This document shows positions 1 through 8,247 of a DNA stretch of 16,478 nt, one piece after another. The notes under the pieces were generated by a model. It made no database searches and was not told where the DNA came from. It worked only from the letters and a program-made list of their open reading frames with translations. The translations under genes were made by a program, and so were the position numbers. The stretch comes from Nostoc sp. GT001. Its GTDB lineage: Bacteria; Cyanobacteriota; Cyanobacteriia; Cyanobacteriales; Nostocaceae. The stretch lies in NCBI RefSeq assembly GCF_030382115.1, contig NZ_JAUDRJ010000003.1, forward strand, positions 3,017,429-3,033,906, given 5' to 3'. Position 1 is the stretch's first letter. Every line of letters starts with the position of its first letter.

Positions 1-68
1 CGAATTATTAAGCAGTGTTTACATAGATTGTGGTGTCGAAAGCAGTCTCAAGCCTTACCTCCAGTACT

Positions 69-97
69 TTATGGATTTTAGAAACTAAAATCCATAA
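69..97. repeat. Perfect 13-bp inverted repeat, hairpin
   Basis: TTATGGATTTTAG at 69-81 and CTAAAATCCATAA at 85-97 are exact reverse complements separated by AAA. The stem is AT-rich and no strong U-run follows, so it may be a weak terminator of a gene lying left of the window or a mobile palindromic repeat. No convincing gene is seen in 1-340; the open frames there are short and lack family resemblance. Confidence 0.6.
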
Positions 98-340
98 TTT
101 GGTGATTATTGCCACAAATTTTATACAGGCACTGGCTATGCATAAGCCTTGCTGCGACTCTATTTATATGATTGTTTTGAAGCTTTTATTCAGATCCACG
201 CCATTACTTCCATCTATTAGTTTTTTTAATTTCTGACCTCTGTAATTTATCTAAATTTCAGTATTGTTACTGGGATTTTTTTGGTAGGCAATGGTTATAT
301 TGAGAACGTAAAGAAAAACAACACGGGGAGTTTGTTAATC

Positions 341-758
341 ATGAAAATTTCTGCAATTCTCAAAGGCAGCGTTTGTGTATTAGGTTTGGTTGGTGTTGGT
401 AATTTCTTTGCAGCACCTGCAAATGCAGGAGACGCTGCTGCTCGTGGTGCGGTTACAATTGTTAGACCATCAGGTGCTTCTGTCAGCGTCAGTGCTGAGT
501 TAACTGCACCCACTTCTGCATATTTCACCGGACCAGCGTTAGTTGTTACACCTACATATAACGGTACCATAGGTGCCAATGACGAAAGCGTAGTTACTTT
601 AACAATAGATCCAGGTGCAGTTGTAAACCTGGTCTCACCACCCAGTTCTACAATCGAAGCAGCCATTGCAGCTAAGATTGATGCCGAGTACTGCTACATC
701 AGTTGAAGACCTAGCAGCTCTTATCAGAGCAGCTAGTGTTAATGGCGGTCTAGAATAG
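341..758 (+). pseudogene. Small secreted protein, C-terminus frameshifted (paralog of the 1401-1844 gene)
   Basis: The ATG at 341 is chosen because GGGGAG at 325-330 is a good ribosome binding site and a signal peptide follows directly: a Lys-containing n-region, a hydrophobic core, then APANA before a likely cleavage site around residue 29. The mature part starts GDAAARGAVTIV and shares the pattern ARGA(V/I)(T/S)IV.PSGA..SVS.EL..P.S with the downstream paralog. The open frame stops at 706 after an unrelated tail. One frame over, the DNA continues as ...SVEDLAALIRAASVNGGLE and stops at 758, matching the paralog's end (TASLIQTINSTNGLGALE). The restored length would be about 139 aa against 147 for the paralog. 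So a net one-base insertion lies between roughly 660 and 690. I see no slippery heptamer, so a mutation or sequence error is likelier than programmed frameshifting. The function is unknown; the product was probably periplasmic or exported. Confidence 0.7.
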
Positions 759-1109
759 ACTGATTGTTAACTGACAGAAAATCACTATAGTGTTAAAAGC
801 TATTGGCTTTTAGTCTATATGCTTTCACTTCTTGAATTGATTTTCAACCTCTGTTTAGGTATTGTTTGAGAAAATTTTGCCATCAGTTGAGACGAAACGT
901 CTACGACTATACCCATGCTGGGCATTTGCATCAAAGTATTTGGTAATACGCGAATCGATTCTTTGACTGACTCTACTTTACTTGTATCCATAGTTTTGAC
1001 AGGGGATAAAGTAGAGAGTGACTGAGATGTAAAAGATTGAAGAAAAAATACAGCCCCTTGAATGTAGTTGAGGGGCGGTATTTCAAACTTATCTACTATA
1101 TTACCATAT

Positions 1110-1138
1110 AAACCCGGTTTCTTGCAGAAATCGGGCTT
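1110..1138. repeat. Imperfect GC-containing hairpin repeat
   Basis: AAACCCGGTTTCT (1110-1122) pairs with AGAAATCGGGCTT (1126-1138) across TGC, with two non-Watson-Crick positions. The AGAAACCGGGTTT type of palindrome is a frequently seen interspersed repeat in cyanobacterial intergenic DNA (from general knowledge, not searched). A terminator role for the upstream gene is possible, since TTTT follows. Confidence 0.5.
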
Positions 1139-1199
1139 TTGATGTTGTTTAAATAGATACTTCACGAAATCTTTTAAATTAGCCAATAGGTAAAATACA

Positions 1200-1288
1200 A
1201 AAGGCAAAAGACGGAAGCTAGAAGGCAATAGGCGAAAGACAATCACACAATAATTACTCTTGCTATTTGCCTATTGAACTTTGCCTTT
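1200..1288. repeat. Nested inverted repeat of GGCAAAAG/GGCAATAGGC type
   Basis: AAAGGCAAA near 1200 is mirrored by TTTGCCTTT at 1280-1288, and CAATAGGC (1226-1233) by GCCTATTG (1269-1276). The two pairs nest around a central AT-rich spacer. A related fragment with GCAATAGG recurs at about 1921-1929. Such purine-rich iterated motifs are common in Nostoc intergenic regions. It probably spreads as a repeat and is not coding. Confidence 0.45.
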
Positions 1289-1400
1289 ATTTACTAAGTG
1301 TCAATTCTTATACCAAATTTTAGTAGTCTAGCAATCAAATTTTCTGAAAAGTTACCGCTATATTGCTCATGCCAATCAAAAAAAGCATGAGAAATAAATT

Positions 1401-1844
1401 ATGTATAGCGTGTTTCGTCAATTGCCTGGAACTATCAAAAGAACCATTTGCTTGCTAGGTTTTATCAGTATAGGCAATTTTATTGCAGTGCCAGTATATG
1501 CACAAGAAGCTGTGGCACGTGGGGCTATTTCTATAGTTTCGCCTTCCGGCGCTTATCAAAGTGTTAGTGGTGAACTCTCTTTACCTGTTAGTAATAATTT
1601 TTTAAATCCCGGCACAAATACAACTCTCACAGTAACGCCTACTTTGACAAATATTGGAGCAACTAATCAAAGAATAACTTCTTTGTCTCTGACAGTAGGC
1701 ACAGCAAATGAAATAATCACAAATAATAACAATTCGTTTTTGAACCAAACTTTAGAAACAGTCAATAATCAAACATTAATTCCCGATACAGCCTCTTTAA
1801 TTCAGACAATCAACAGTACTAATGGCTTAGGGGCTTTAGAATAG
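1401..1844 (+). CDS. Small secreted protein of unknown family, intact paralog
   Basis: The product is 147 aa. Residues 1-34 form a signal peptide: Arg/Lys-rich start, hydrophobic stretch TICLLGFISIGNFIAV, then VYA before QEAVARG. The mature portion of about 113 aa is rich in Thr, Asn, Ser and Val, has no Cys, and alternates polar and hydrophobic residues as expected for beta structure. The motif ARGAISIVSPSGAYQSVSGEL and the C-terminal TASLIQTINSTNGLGALE are both mirrored in the gene at 341-758, so the pair arose by duplication. Conservation is strongest just after the signal peptide and at the extreme C-terminus, which is where a secretion or polymerisation signal could sit. No strong ribosome binding site precedes the ATG. 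The gene converges with a large outer-membrane barrel gene, which suggests, without proof, that it is a substrate or subunit handled by that protein. I cannot assign it to a named family. Confidence 0.75.
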   Translation: MYSVFRQLPGTIKRTICLLGFISIGNFIAVPVYAQEAVARGAISIVSPSGAYQSVSGELSLPVSNNFLNPGTNTTLTVTPTLTNIGATNQRITSLSLTVGTANEIITNNNNSFLNQTLETVNNQTLIPDTASLIQTINSTNGLGALE

Positions 1845-1959
1845 TTGCAAAAACTATATTAAATTTATTGCTGCATCTACGATATTTGATAATTCTTAGG
1901 CAAGAAGTAAAGGGCAGAACGCAATAGGAAAAAGCCAAGATATAAAGGGAAAGAAGCCT

Positions 1960-2021
1960 CCTTGGATTATACTGATTGTTTTTATATATTAAATTTATAT
2001 TATTTAATCAAATAATCCAGG
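1960..2021. terminator. Inverted repeat between convergent genes, possible bidirectional terminator
   Basis: CCTTGGATTAT (1960-1970) is complementary, with one bulge, to ATAATCCAGG (2012-2021). The 41-nt spacer includes a small inner hairpin (TTAAAT...ATTTAA). The repeat lies between the stop codons of two convergent genes and is followed by T-rich DNA. A terminator role is inferred from position only. Confidence 0.35.
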
Positions 2022-2062
2022 ATAAATTTTTCTAATTTTAGCTTCCCTATTTATTTTTGTAT

Positions 2063-4963
2063 TTAAAATCGATAACCACCTTGAATTTGCATATCAAGCC
2101 CATTCTCTCCCGTACCAATTTTAGATTGTATAAAAATATTATTATCTGTAAAATTATATCTAAAAATGGCTCCGTAGTTTAGACCAGATAATCGGGTATT
2201 TAAACCCACGTTTTTAGTAAAATAATTTTTAATATAAGCACCAACAGAGAAGTTTCTACCAACTTTTTGCAAGCCTTCTAACTCATAAAAAAGGTTTTTA
2301 CCTAACTCTAAGTTAGTATTAATATTTAAGCCTGTACTAGTGCTAACTTCACCACTAAACAGTGTTAAAAACTCACCATTGCTATTATCTTGAATAAAAG
2401 CTATTGCAGGCGCTAAGGAAAAACTTAGATGTTTTTCTTGATGATTAAAATAATAGCTGAATACAGTTGAAAAAGGATTATTGTTATTTGATGCACTATT
2501 CCAGTCAATTTTTAATGATGGTATGTGAGTATTGACAGCTACAGGTTTTTTATTTGAGTTTAACTGGACATGAGTTTTAATATAGTTAGCCAGAATACTG
2601 GCATATATACCCACAGATGGTTCTGCTAACCCTAAATTATTATTAGAAACTTCAGGCGCTGAGTTGGCATTTATATTAAACCAAGTTCCTAAGCTAGCAC
2701 TATAGTTTAAATCCCCAGCAGAACCCGCAGCTAATAATTCAACTGAAGGTAAAGATAGATAACCATCAAATTTTTTAAAACTCACACCTATACGATCGAC
2801 TCTGGTGAGTTCAAAATAATCGAATGCTAAATCAAATGTGCGGACTGGAATTGGTACTATAGTGTTATCTTCGGAATTAAATCGTTGTACAAATTGTCGT
2901 CCTTGGGAGTTAGTCAAAATAACTTCAGCACCGCTAGATTCGTTAATAGGATTAATGTCAGTATTAGTCAAAGGCATCTGATTTCCTATGAAAGTCAGAG
3001 GGCCAAATCTTTCATTAGAAAGTCTGAGGGTTGAAAAGAATGTATCCCCTGGATCTAAAAGTTCAACATCTCTTTGTAAAAATTGGACTGTGCGTTTATG
3101 ATTTCCTGTTCTCAGTTCCAAAATACTAGAATTATTGGGAGTGATTTTACTCTGAATTGTCATACTTCCAGACACTTGCTCTAGATCGCTGGTTGCATTA
3201 GAATAAGCTAAAGTACGATTTAGTCTGTTGTTAATTTGTCTTCTTTGATTTGGTGTAGACTTTGTATTTAATTCAACAAAACCTTCTCCATTTTTAAAGC
3301 TTTCTCGTGCTTCTGCTAAACTTTCATTAATATTATCTATTTTAATGTATTCAAAGATTCCGCCTAATGCCAATCCTAAAGTAGAGTTAGCTGTTTGGAT
3401 ACTATCAATACTAAAGTCACTTAAATTAGCTGTAAGAGACAATCCTGGACTAGAAAAAATATTAGAATAACTAGCACTAATTTTTTCTTTATCATATTGA
3501 ACAATAGTACGGTTATGAGGATAGTTAACATATAATCTATGCCAATTAGAAGTTTTTTGTGTCTCAGATAAAGTTTTAAATATGGGGTCTCTTTTGCCGA
3601 AAGATACCCAAGATAAAGAATTTAAATAAGACAAGTCTCTCTCAAGTGGCGTCAAGTAAGGATTAACTGCTAGATTTAATAAATCAAAATTATCAAATTC
3701 GCCTATCTGGGCAATCTTAACACCTGGTAGTGAAGAGACAGGAGCAGTAAAACCAAAACCTTCACCTGTCAAGATATTTCCCCATAAAATACCAGTCGCT
3801 TCTAGAACCCGATCAGGAATAATTTCGCCTAGTTTAAGTTGAACGCTTCCGCCATTTAGTAAAGGCTTTAAATTAGTAGTAGGAAAGGCTTGTAAAATTT
3901 TAGGTGTATTAGTAGCATCTAAAAAATCAAATAAAGATCCGCCACCATCATTACTAAAAGTGGAACCGCTTCCAATAATTGGTGTAGTATTTCCCAGAAC
4001 TATGACATTAGGATCGTTAAGATTAATTCCGCTATTAATTATTACTTTACCAGCAGGTATTCCTTCAGGATTAATTAGTTCTCCTGCTAGAGAAAGTATA
4101 GAAAAATCTTGAATTTCAGCTCCGCCGACTAATTCATCAAAATTCACAGGTAAAGTACTAATATTTTGCAATCCCCAAAATCCTTGGGTTGATGTCATAT
4201 TTTGGGTAGTGTAAGTTTCAGAAGCTCTACCTTGGGCAAGAATACCAGCTTGTCTACCTTTAGTCTCAATTACTAATCTATTGTTATCGAGAACCCAGTA
4301 AAACTGGTCGTCCTTGGGAAATTTAGCATGAGTAAATTTATCAATAAACTGATTGTCTCCAGAAAATCTGATATTTAAATCTGTATCTATATAATTTTCG
4401 TCTTCATTTGGTTTAAATAATTGAGGTTTAAAAGTCAGGTTATCTGTTGGATTAACAATCCAAGAATACCGATTGGAACTTGCTGTCAGAGCATCAATAA
4501 TTATTTTCTTTTGGATTACTTGTTGTTGTTTTTTTGTTCGACGTAGTTTTTCTATTAGTATTTGTTGCTGGGGTGTGTATGGTTTTGATGGATTTGAATT
4601 TGATGGTTGAATTGTATCTGGCTGAGGCTTTTCTTCATCCTCTTCAGGTAGCTTGGGAGGTTTGTCTTTGTATTCTTCAATTGGGATAACGTCAGCAATG
4701 ATGAATTGGCGTAATTGTTTTGGTTTCTCTAGGTTAGAGTTAGACTTTTTTAAAGCCTGTTTTAACAGTTCTTGCCTTGGTAAGTTATTTGTTTTTTGAT
4801 CGGAATTTATTAATGACTTGTTATGAGTAGCGATTAAATCAATATTGTTTTGCCTGTTTATGCTTAAAGCGATCGCAGGTAATTTAATAAATACAATTTT
4901 GTATAGAATCGTTGAATACAATAAACAAATTCCAAGAATTTTTACATTTTTTTTGAATCTCAT
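2063..4963 (-). CDS. Large outer-membrane beta-barrel-like protein of unknown family
   Basis: I take the ATG at 4963 (966 aa). A TTG at 5002 would add 13 residues before the basic MRFKKNVK n-region; neither start has a clear ribosome binding site. Residues 1-34 form a signal peptide ending in PAIALS. A linker follows, rich in Pro, Glu and Lys at about 98-132 (KPPKLPEEDEEKPQP), then a Gln/Lys-rich helical stretch at 131-155. From about 160 to the end the sequence is Asn/Ser-rich with many short amphipathic beta-like segments, and it closes with GYRF. A C-terminal Phe preceded by alternating hydrophobic residues is the classic outer-membrane barrel end recognised by the BAM machinery. The Pro-rich linker resembles periplasm-spanning or peptidoglycan-crossing linkers. 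I see no TonB box, porin SLH domain or POTRA repeats. An usher-like, porin or secretion role is possible. The two small secreted paralogs next to it are candidate partners. Confidence 0.75.
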   Translation of the reverse strand: MRFKKNVKILGICLLYSTILYKIVFIKLPAIALSINRQNNIDLIATHNKSLINSDQKTNNLPRQELLKQALKKSNSNLEKPKQLRQFIIADVIPIEEYKDKPPKLPEEDEEKPQPDTIQPSNSNPSKPYTPQQQILIEKLRRTKKQQQVIQKKIIIDALTASSNRYSWIVNPTDNLTFKPQLFKPNEDENYIDTDLNIRFSGDNQFIDKFTHAKFPKDDQFYWVLDNNRLVIETKGRQAGILAQGRASETYTTQNMTSTQGFWGLQNISTLPVNFDELVGGAEIQDFSILSLAGELINPEGIPAGKVIINSGINLNDPNVIVLGNTTPIIGSGSTFSNDGGGSLFDFLDATNTPKILQAFPTTNLKPLLNGGSVQLKLGEIIPDRVLEATGILWGNILTGEGFGFTAPVSSLPGVKIAQIGEFDNFDLLNLAVNPYLTPLERDLSYLNSLSWVSFGKRDPIFKTLSETQKTSNWHRLYVNYPHNRTIVQYDKEKISASYSNIFSSPGLSLTANLSDFSIDSIQTANSTLGLALGGIFEYIKIDNINESLAEARESFKNGEGFVELNTKSTPNQRRQINNRLNRTLAYSNATSDLEQVSGSMTIQSKITPNNSSILELRTGNHKRTVQFLQRDVELLDPGDTFFSTLRLSNERFGPLTFIGNQMPLTNTDINPINESSGAEVILTNSQGRQFVQRFNSEDNTIVPIPVRTFDLAFDYFELTRVDRIGVSFKKFDGYLSLPSVELLAAGSAGDLNYSASLGTWFNINANSAPEVSNNNLGLAEPSVGIYASILANYIKTHVQLNSNKKPVAVNTHIPSLKIDWNSASNNNNPFSTVFSYYFNHQEKHLSFSLAPAIAFIQDNSNGEFLTLFSGEVSTSTGLNINTNLELGKNLFYELEGLQKVGRNFSVGAYIKNYFTKNVGLNTRLSGLNYGAIFRYNFTDNNIFIQSKIGTGENGLDMQIQGGYRF

Positions 4964-5002
4964 TAGGGAGATATTGATACCTTTTCGATTTGGATTTTTC
5001 AA

Positions 5003-5376
5003 TGTTTTCAGAATAAAATTTTTGGCGATTCAAACTATTGAACATTGGCTAATGTCAAAAATTAACCATTATTTAATACTTAGTCTTTGAATTTATTATT
5101 GATTTATTTGATTCGAGGAATTCAACAGTGTTTCAGTAAATATAGGTAGTCAAAAAAGCTTGATTTTTTATCCTGGCGCAAAGAATAAAATAGGATTAAG
5201 CAGATTTACTGCAACAAGAGTGTAATTCTTGAGCAAAAATTCAACCTCAGCAAAATCACCACAGCTCAAAAATCGAGCAATAATTTAGCCGTATAAATAC
5301 GTAATCAAAGGCGCTTAACTTCAAAAATGGAGTAAAAAATATACTTCAGACTACTCGCTACAGTCTTTAAATTTGA
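5003..5376. other. Upstream region of the outer-membrane gene, no gene seen
   Basis: This AT-rich stretch lies upstream of the minus-strand barrel gene and left of the kinase fragment. The longest open frame (plus strand, to about 5090) overlaps the barrel gene's start and has no protein-like character. The promoter of the barrel gene should lie here, but I could not pick out boxes with confidence. Confidence 0.4.
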
Positions 5377-5673
5377 TACACTTCAGCAACTGCCAGATTA
5401 CTACTGCTGTTTGCTAGCGGAGTTTATTTATACATTCGCAGTACACTGATTGAGCAAATTAAGAATACCCTTAGCCATGTAGTGCAAATACTAGAGCGAT
5501 ATATCACAATCAGCCTTTGTGCATCAATGCTGATATTTGAGCTAATTAATGCTGATGCAGATAAATTTCACATTAATGTAAAAGCCAGTATTCCTGAGAA
5601 TCCCGACACAGTAGAATAAGCTATTCTTGAGACAATCACGCTGCTGACTGGATATCACATTTAGATTTATTAA
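5377..5673 (+). pseudogene. Remnant of a membrane sensor (histidine kinase N-terminus)
   Basis: Read in the frame of position 5401, the DNA encodes a hydrophobic segment (RLLLLFASGVYLYI) followed by RSTLIEQIKNTLSHVVQILE, then a stretch ending ADKFHINVKASIPENPDTVE with a stop at 5617-5619. One frame over, just after the stop, DWISHLDLLKK can be read (from 5646), ending at the start of the next gene. A transmembrane helix followed by an amphipathic extracytoplasmic helix and a mixed alpha/beta segment is the usual N-terminal layout of membrane sensor kinases. There is no acceptable start codon: the frame is preceded by TGA at 5374. This is a decayed 5' part; the missing transmitter may have been replaced by the kinase that follows. 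The family assignment is an inference from layout and wording, not a search. Confidence 0.45.
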
Positions 5674-5682
5674 AAAAAGTTA

Positions 5683-8247
5683 ATGAAACCTAAACATATT
5701 GATACAGAAGTAGCGAGGTTAGAAGCCCTCCGCCAGTATCAAATTCTTGACACAGAACCTGAAGAAGCCTACGACAATCTTGCTCAGTTAGCGGCCTTTA
5801 TTTGTGGCACTCCCATATCCTTGGTAAATTTTATTGATGAAAACCGTCAATGGTTTAAGGCAAAAATAGGTTTAGACGTATCAGAAATGCCCCGGAGTGT
5901 TGGATTATCTTATCTTTGCCAAGAGCAGCGTAATGTTGTGGTGGTTCCTGATACTCTAGCTGATGAGAAGCTGGCAAATAATCCGGTAGTAACTGGCTAT
6001 CCATATATACGGTTTTATGCAGGTGTACCCTTAATTACTCCGCAGGGAGATATGTTAGGAACTCTGTGTGCGATTGACCAAGTTCCACGACAACTAAGCC
6101 AAAAACAAGTGGAGGCTTTTGTGGGTTTGAGTCGCCTGGTAATCGACCAACTTGAACTCAGGCGTCATGTAAGTGAGGTATCTAAAGTTACTGAGAAACT
6201 AGTGGCACAAGAGCAAGCAACCCGCGCCCAATCTGAAGCTGCCAAAACCCGCATCACCAATCTTCTCGAAAGTATCACTGATGGTTTTTTTGCTCTAGAT
6301 CAAAAGTGGCAATTCACCTATATTAATAATCAAGCAGAACGGCTGTTGCAAAAAACTCACAATGAGCTTTTAGGTAAAAACATCTGGGAGGTGTTTCCAG
6401 AAATTATCGGCACAACATTTGATTGTGAATATCGCAGGGCAATCTTAGAACAGGTTAGTGTCGAATTTGAGGAGTTGTATCTGCCACAGCAACAATGGCT
6501 TAAAGTTCACGCCTATCCGGCAAAAGACGGCTTGTCTGTTTATTTTCAAGATGTTACTGAACGACGGAAAACAGCAGAAGCACTACGAGAAAGTGAAGAA
6601 CGTTGGCAATTAGCATTACATGGTAATAATGATGGTATTTGGGATTGGAACCTCAAGACTAATGAAGTGTTCTTCTCAACTCGATGGAAGGAAATGCTCG
6701 GCTATAAAGACTACGAAGTTTCCAACCGTTGGGACGAATGGACAAAACGAATCCATCCCGATGAGCGAGATTGGGTACTTCAGGCTTTCCAAGACCACTT
6801 TGCCAAGAAAACACCGTTTTACGTCTGTGAATATCGAGTCCAGTGCCAAGACGGCAGCTATAAATGGATTCTAGATCGAGGACAGGCACTTTGGGACGCA
6901 TTGGGTGATATAGTACGGATGGTTGGTTCTTATACTGATATCACAGATCGCAAGCGGGCAGATGAAGAATTAAAGCGGCAAAATTTGCGATCGCAATTAT
7001 TAGCCGAAATCACCCTAAAAATTCGAGAATCTTTACAAATAGATGAAATTCTTCAAACCGCTGTCACAGAGGTACAAAAATTACTGCAAGCTGACCGAGT
7101 GTTAATTTTTCGAGTGGAACCTGACGGTTCGGGAACAGTAGTACAAGAGGCAGTGCTGCCTGGTTGGCCGGTAATTCTAGGAGAAAATCTTTTTGACCCC
7201 TCCTTCAAAGAAGACTATATAGAAAGATATCGCCAGGGAAAAGTCAGCGCCCTTGAAGACATTGAAACTGCTGATATCCAACCATGCCATCGAGAATTTC
7301 TTCAGCGGTTTGCTGTCAAGGCTAATCTGGTAGTGCCGATTATTGTCAGGGACGATATTTGGGGCTTATTGCTAGCTCATCAGTGTGACGCACCTCGACA
7401 GTGGAATCAGTTTGAGATGGATTTGTTACAGCAACTAGCGAACCAAATTGGGATTGCTTTATCTCAGGCAAAACTATTAGAAAAACAAACCCAGCAAAGT
7501 CAGGGACTTGCTCATTCTAATGCGGAATTAGAACAGTTTGCCTACGTGGCTTCCCATGATTTGCAAGAGCCATTGCGGATGGTAACTAGTTATTTACAAC
7601 TGCTGGAGCGGAGATATAAAAACCAACTGGATGCCAATGCCGATCAGTTTATTGCCTATGCAGTAGATGGGGCCAGCCGGATGCAGACCCTAATCAACGA
7701 TTTGTTAAACTATTCCCGCGTCAGCACCCGTGGACAGCCTTTTGTGCCAGTTGATTGTAGTGTTGTCTTAAAACAGGTGCTTGCTAATCTTCAAGTTGCG
7801 ATCGCAGATCGAAAGGCAGTTGTCACCTACGATACTCTACCTCAAGTGATGGCTGATGCTACCCAATTGGCACAAGTATTTCAAAACCTGATTGCCAACG
7901 CGATCAAATTTTGCGATCGTCAACAGCCATTAATTCACGTTGGAGTAAGTAAGAGAGATGCAGATATATTAGATGGAAAAAATTTAAATTTTACCCCCTC
8001 GGAGGATGAATGGTTGTTCTGGGTGCGTGATAATGGAATTGGTTTAGAATCCCAATATAATGAGCGTATTTTTATAATTTTTCAGCGCTTACACGGTAGA
8101 GACAAGTATCCAGGTACTGGAATTGGTCTGGCAATTTGTAAGAAAATTATCGAACGCCACGGCGGCCGGATCTGGGTTGAGTCGAAACCGGGTCAAGGCT
8201 CGACTTTCTACTTCACAATTCCAGATAGAGTAGGTAAGCAATGGTAA
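5683..8247 (+). CDS. GAF-PAS-PAS-GAF sensor histidine kinase with phytochrome-type transmitter
   Basis: This 854-aa soluble kinase has no transmembrane segment. GAF1 spans about 20-160 and opens with the common ARLEALRQYQILDTEPEEAYDNL segment. PAS1 is about 190-295 and ends in DVTERRKTAE. PAS2 with its PAC motif is about 305-425 (GIWDWNL, WDEWTKRIHPDER, DITDRKRAD). GAF2 is about 445-598 and belongs to the phytochrome-like group. It has Cys535-His536 in PCHREFL, where bilin-binding GAF domains carry the chromophore Cys, and DPSF at 505-508 where DXCF-type cyanobacteriochromes have a second Cys (Ser here). The transmitter follows: H-box YVASHDLQEP with phospho-acceptor His625, N-box around 735-743, G1 DNGIG at 783-787, F-box near 797, and G2 GTGIGLAICKK at 811-821. 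It would autophosphorylate His625 and pass phosphate to the Rcp1-like regulator whose start overlaps its stop. No strong ribosome binding site precedes the ATG. Confidence 0.93.
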   Translation: MKPKHIDTEVARLEALRQYQILDTEPEEAYDNLAQLAAFICGTPISLVNFIDENRQWFKAKIGLDVSEMPRSVGLSYLCQEQRNVVVVPDTLADEKLANNPVVTGYPYIRFYAGVPLITPQGDMLGTLCAIDQVPRQLSQKQVEAFVGLSRLVIDQLELRRHVSEVSKVTEKLVAQEQATRAQSEAAKTRITNLLESITDGFFALDQKWQFTYINNQAERLLQKTHNELLGKNIWEVFPEIIGTTFDCEYRRAILEQVSVEFEELYLPQQQWLKVHAYPAKDGLSVYFQDVTERRKTAEALRESEERWQLALHGNNDGIWDWNLKTNEVFFSTRWKEMLGYKDYEVSNRWDEWTKRIHPDERDWVLQAFQDHFAKKTPFYVCEYRVQCQDGSYKWILDRGQALWDALGDIVRMVGSYTDITDRKRADEELKRQNLRSQLLAEITLKIRESLQIDEILQTAVTEVQKLLQADRVLIFRVEPDGSGTVVQEAVLPGWPVILGENLFDPSFKEDYIERYRQGKVSALEDIETADIQPCHREFLQRFAVKANLVVPIIVRDDIWGLLLAHQCDAPRQWNQFEMDLLQQLANQIGIALSQAKLLEKQTQQSQGLAHSNAELEQFAYVASHDLQEPLRMVTSYLQLLERRYKNQLDANADQFIAYAVDGASRMQTLINDLLNYSRVSTRGQPFVPVDCSVVLKQVLANLQVAIADRKAVVTYDTLPQVMADATQLAQVFQNLIANAIKFCDRQQPLIHVGVSKRDADILDGKNLNFTPSEDEWLFWVRDNGIGLESQYNERIFIIFQRLHGRDKYPGTGIGLAICKKIIERHGGRIWVESKPGQGSTFYFTIPDRVGKQW

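Larger units (their letters stand above)
759..1400. other. Intergenic region with degenerate repeats
   Basis: This 640-bp gap separates the two secreted paralogs. It holds a hairpin at 1110-1138 and a purine-rich inverted repeat around 1200-1288 (both listed separately). A minus-strand open frame covers 815-1246, but half of it is made of these repeats and I do not accept it as a gene. The presence of repeats argues that the two paralogs have separate promoters rather than forming one tight operon. Confidence 0.5.

Noticed and set aside
30..236. 68-codon open frame on the plus strand
   Set aside because: It contains a perfect palindrome, has no domain-like features and is preceded by no convincing ribosome binding site.
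660..706. Programmed ribosomal frameshift in the first secreted gene
   Set aside because: No slippery heptamer or downstream pseudoknot is visible at the shift, and the paralog encodes the same C-terminus without one.
815..1246. 143-codon open frame on the minus strand between the two secreted paralogs
   Set aside because: Its N-terminal half is translated from intergenic repeats and a hairpin, no ribosome binding site is visible, and the remainder has no recognisable motif.
4845..5090. 81-codon plus-strand frame over the start of the barrel gene
   Set aside because: It is antisense to the signal peptide region; its hydrophobic look comes from the complement of that segment.
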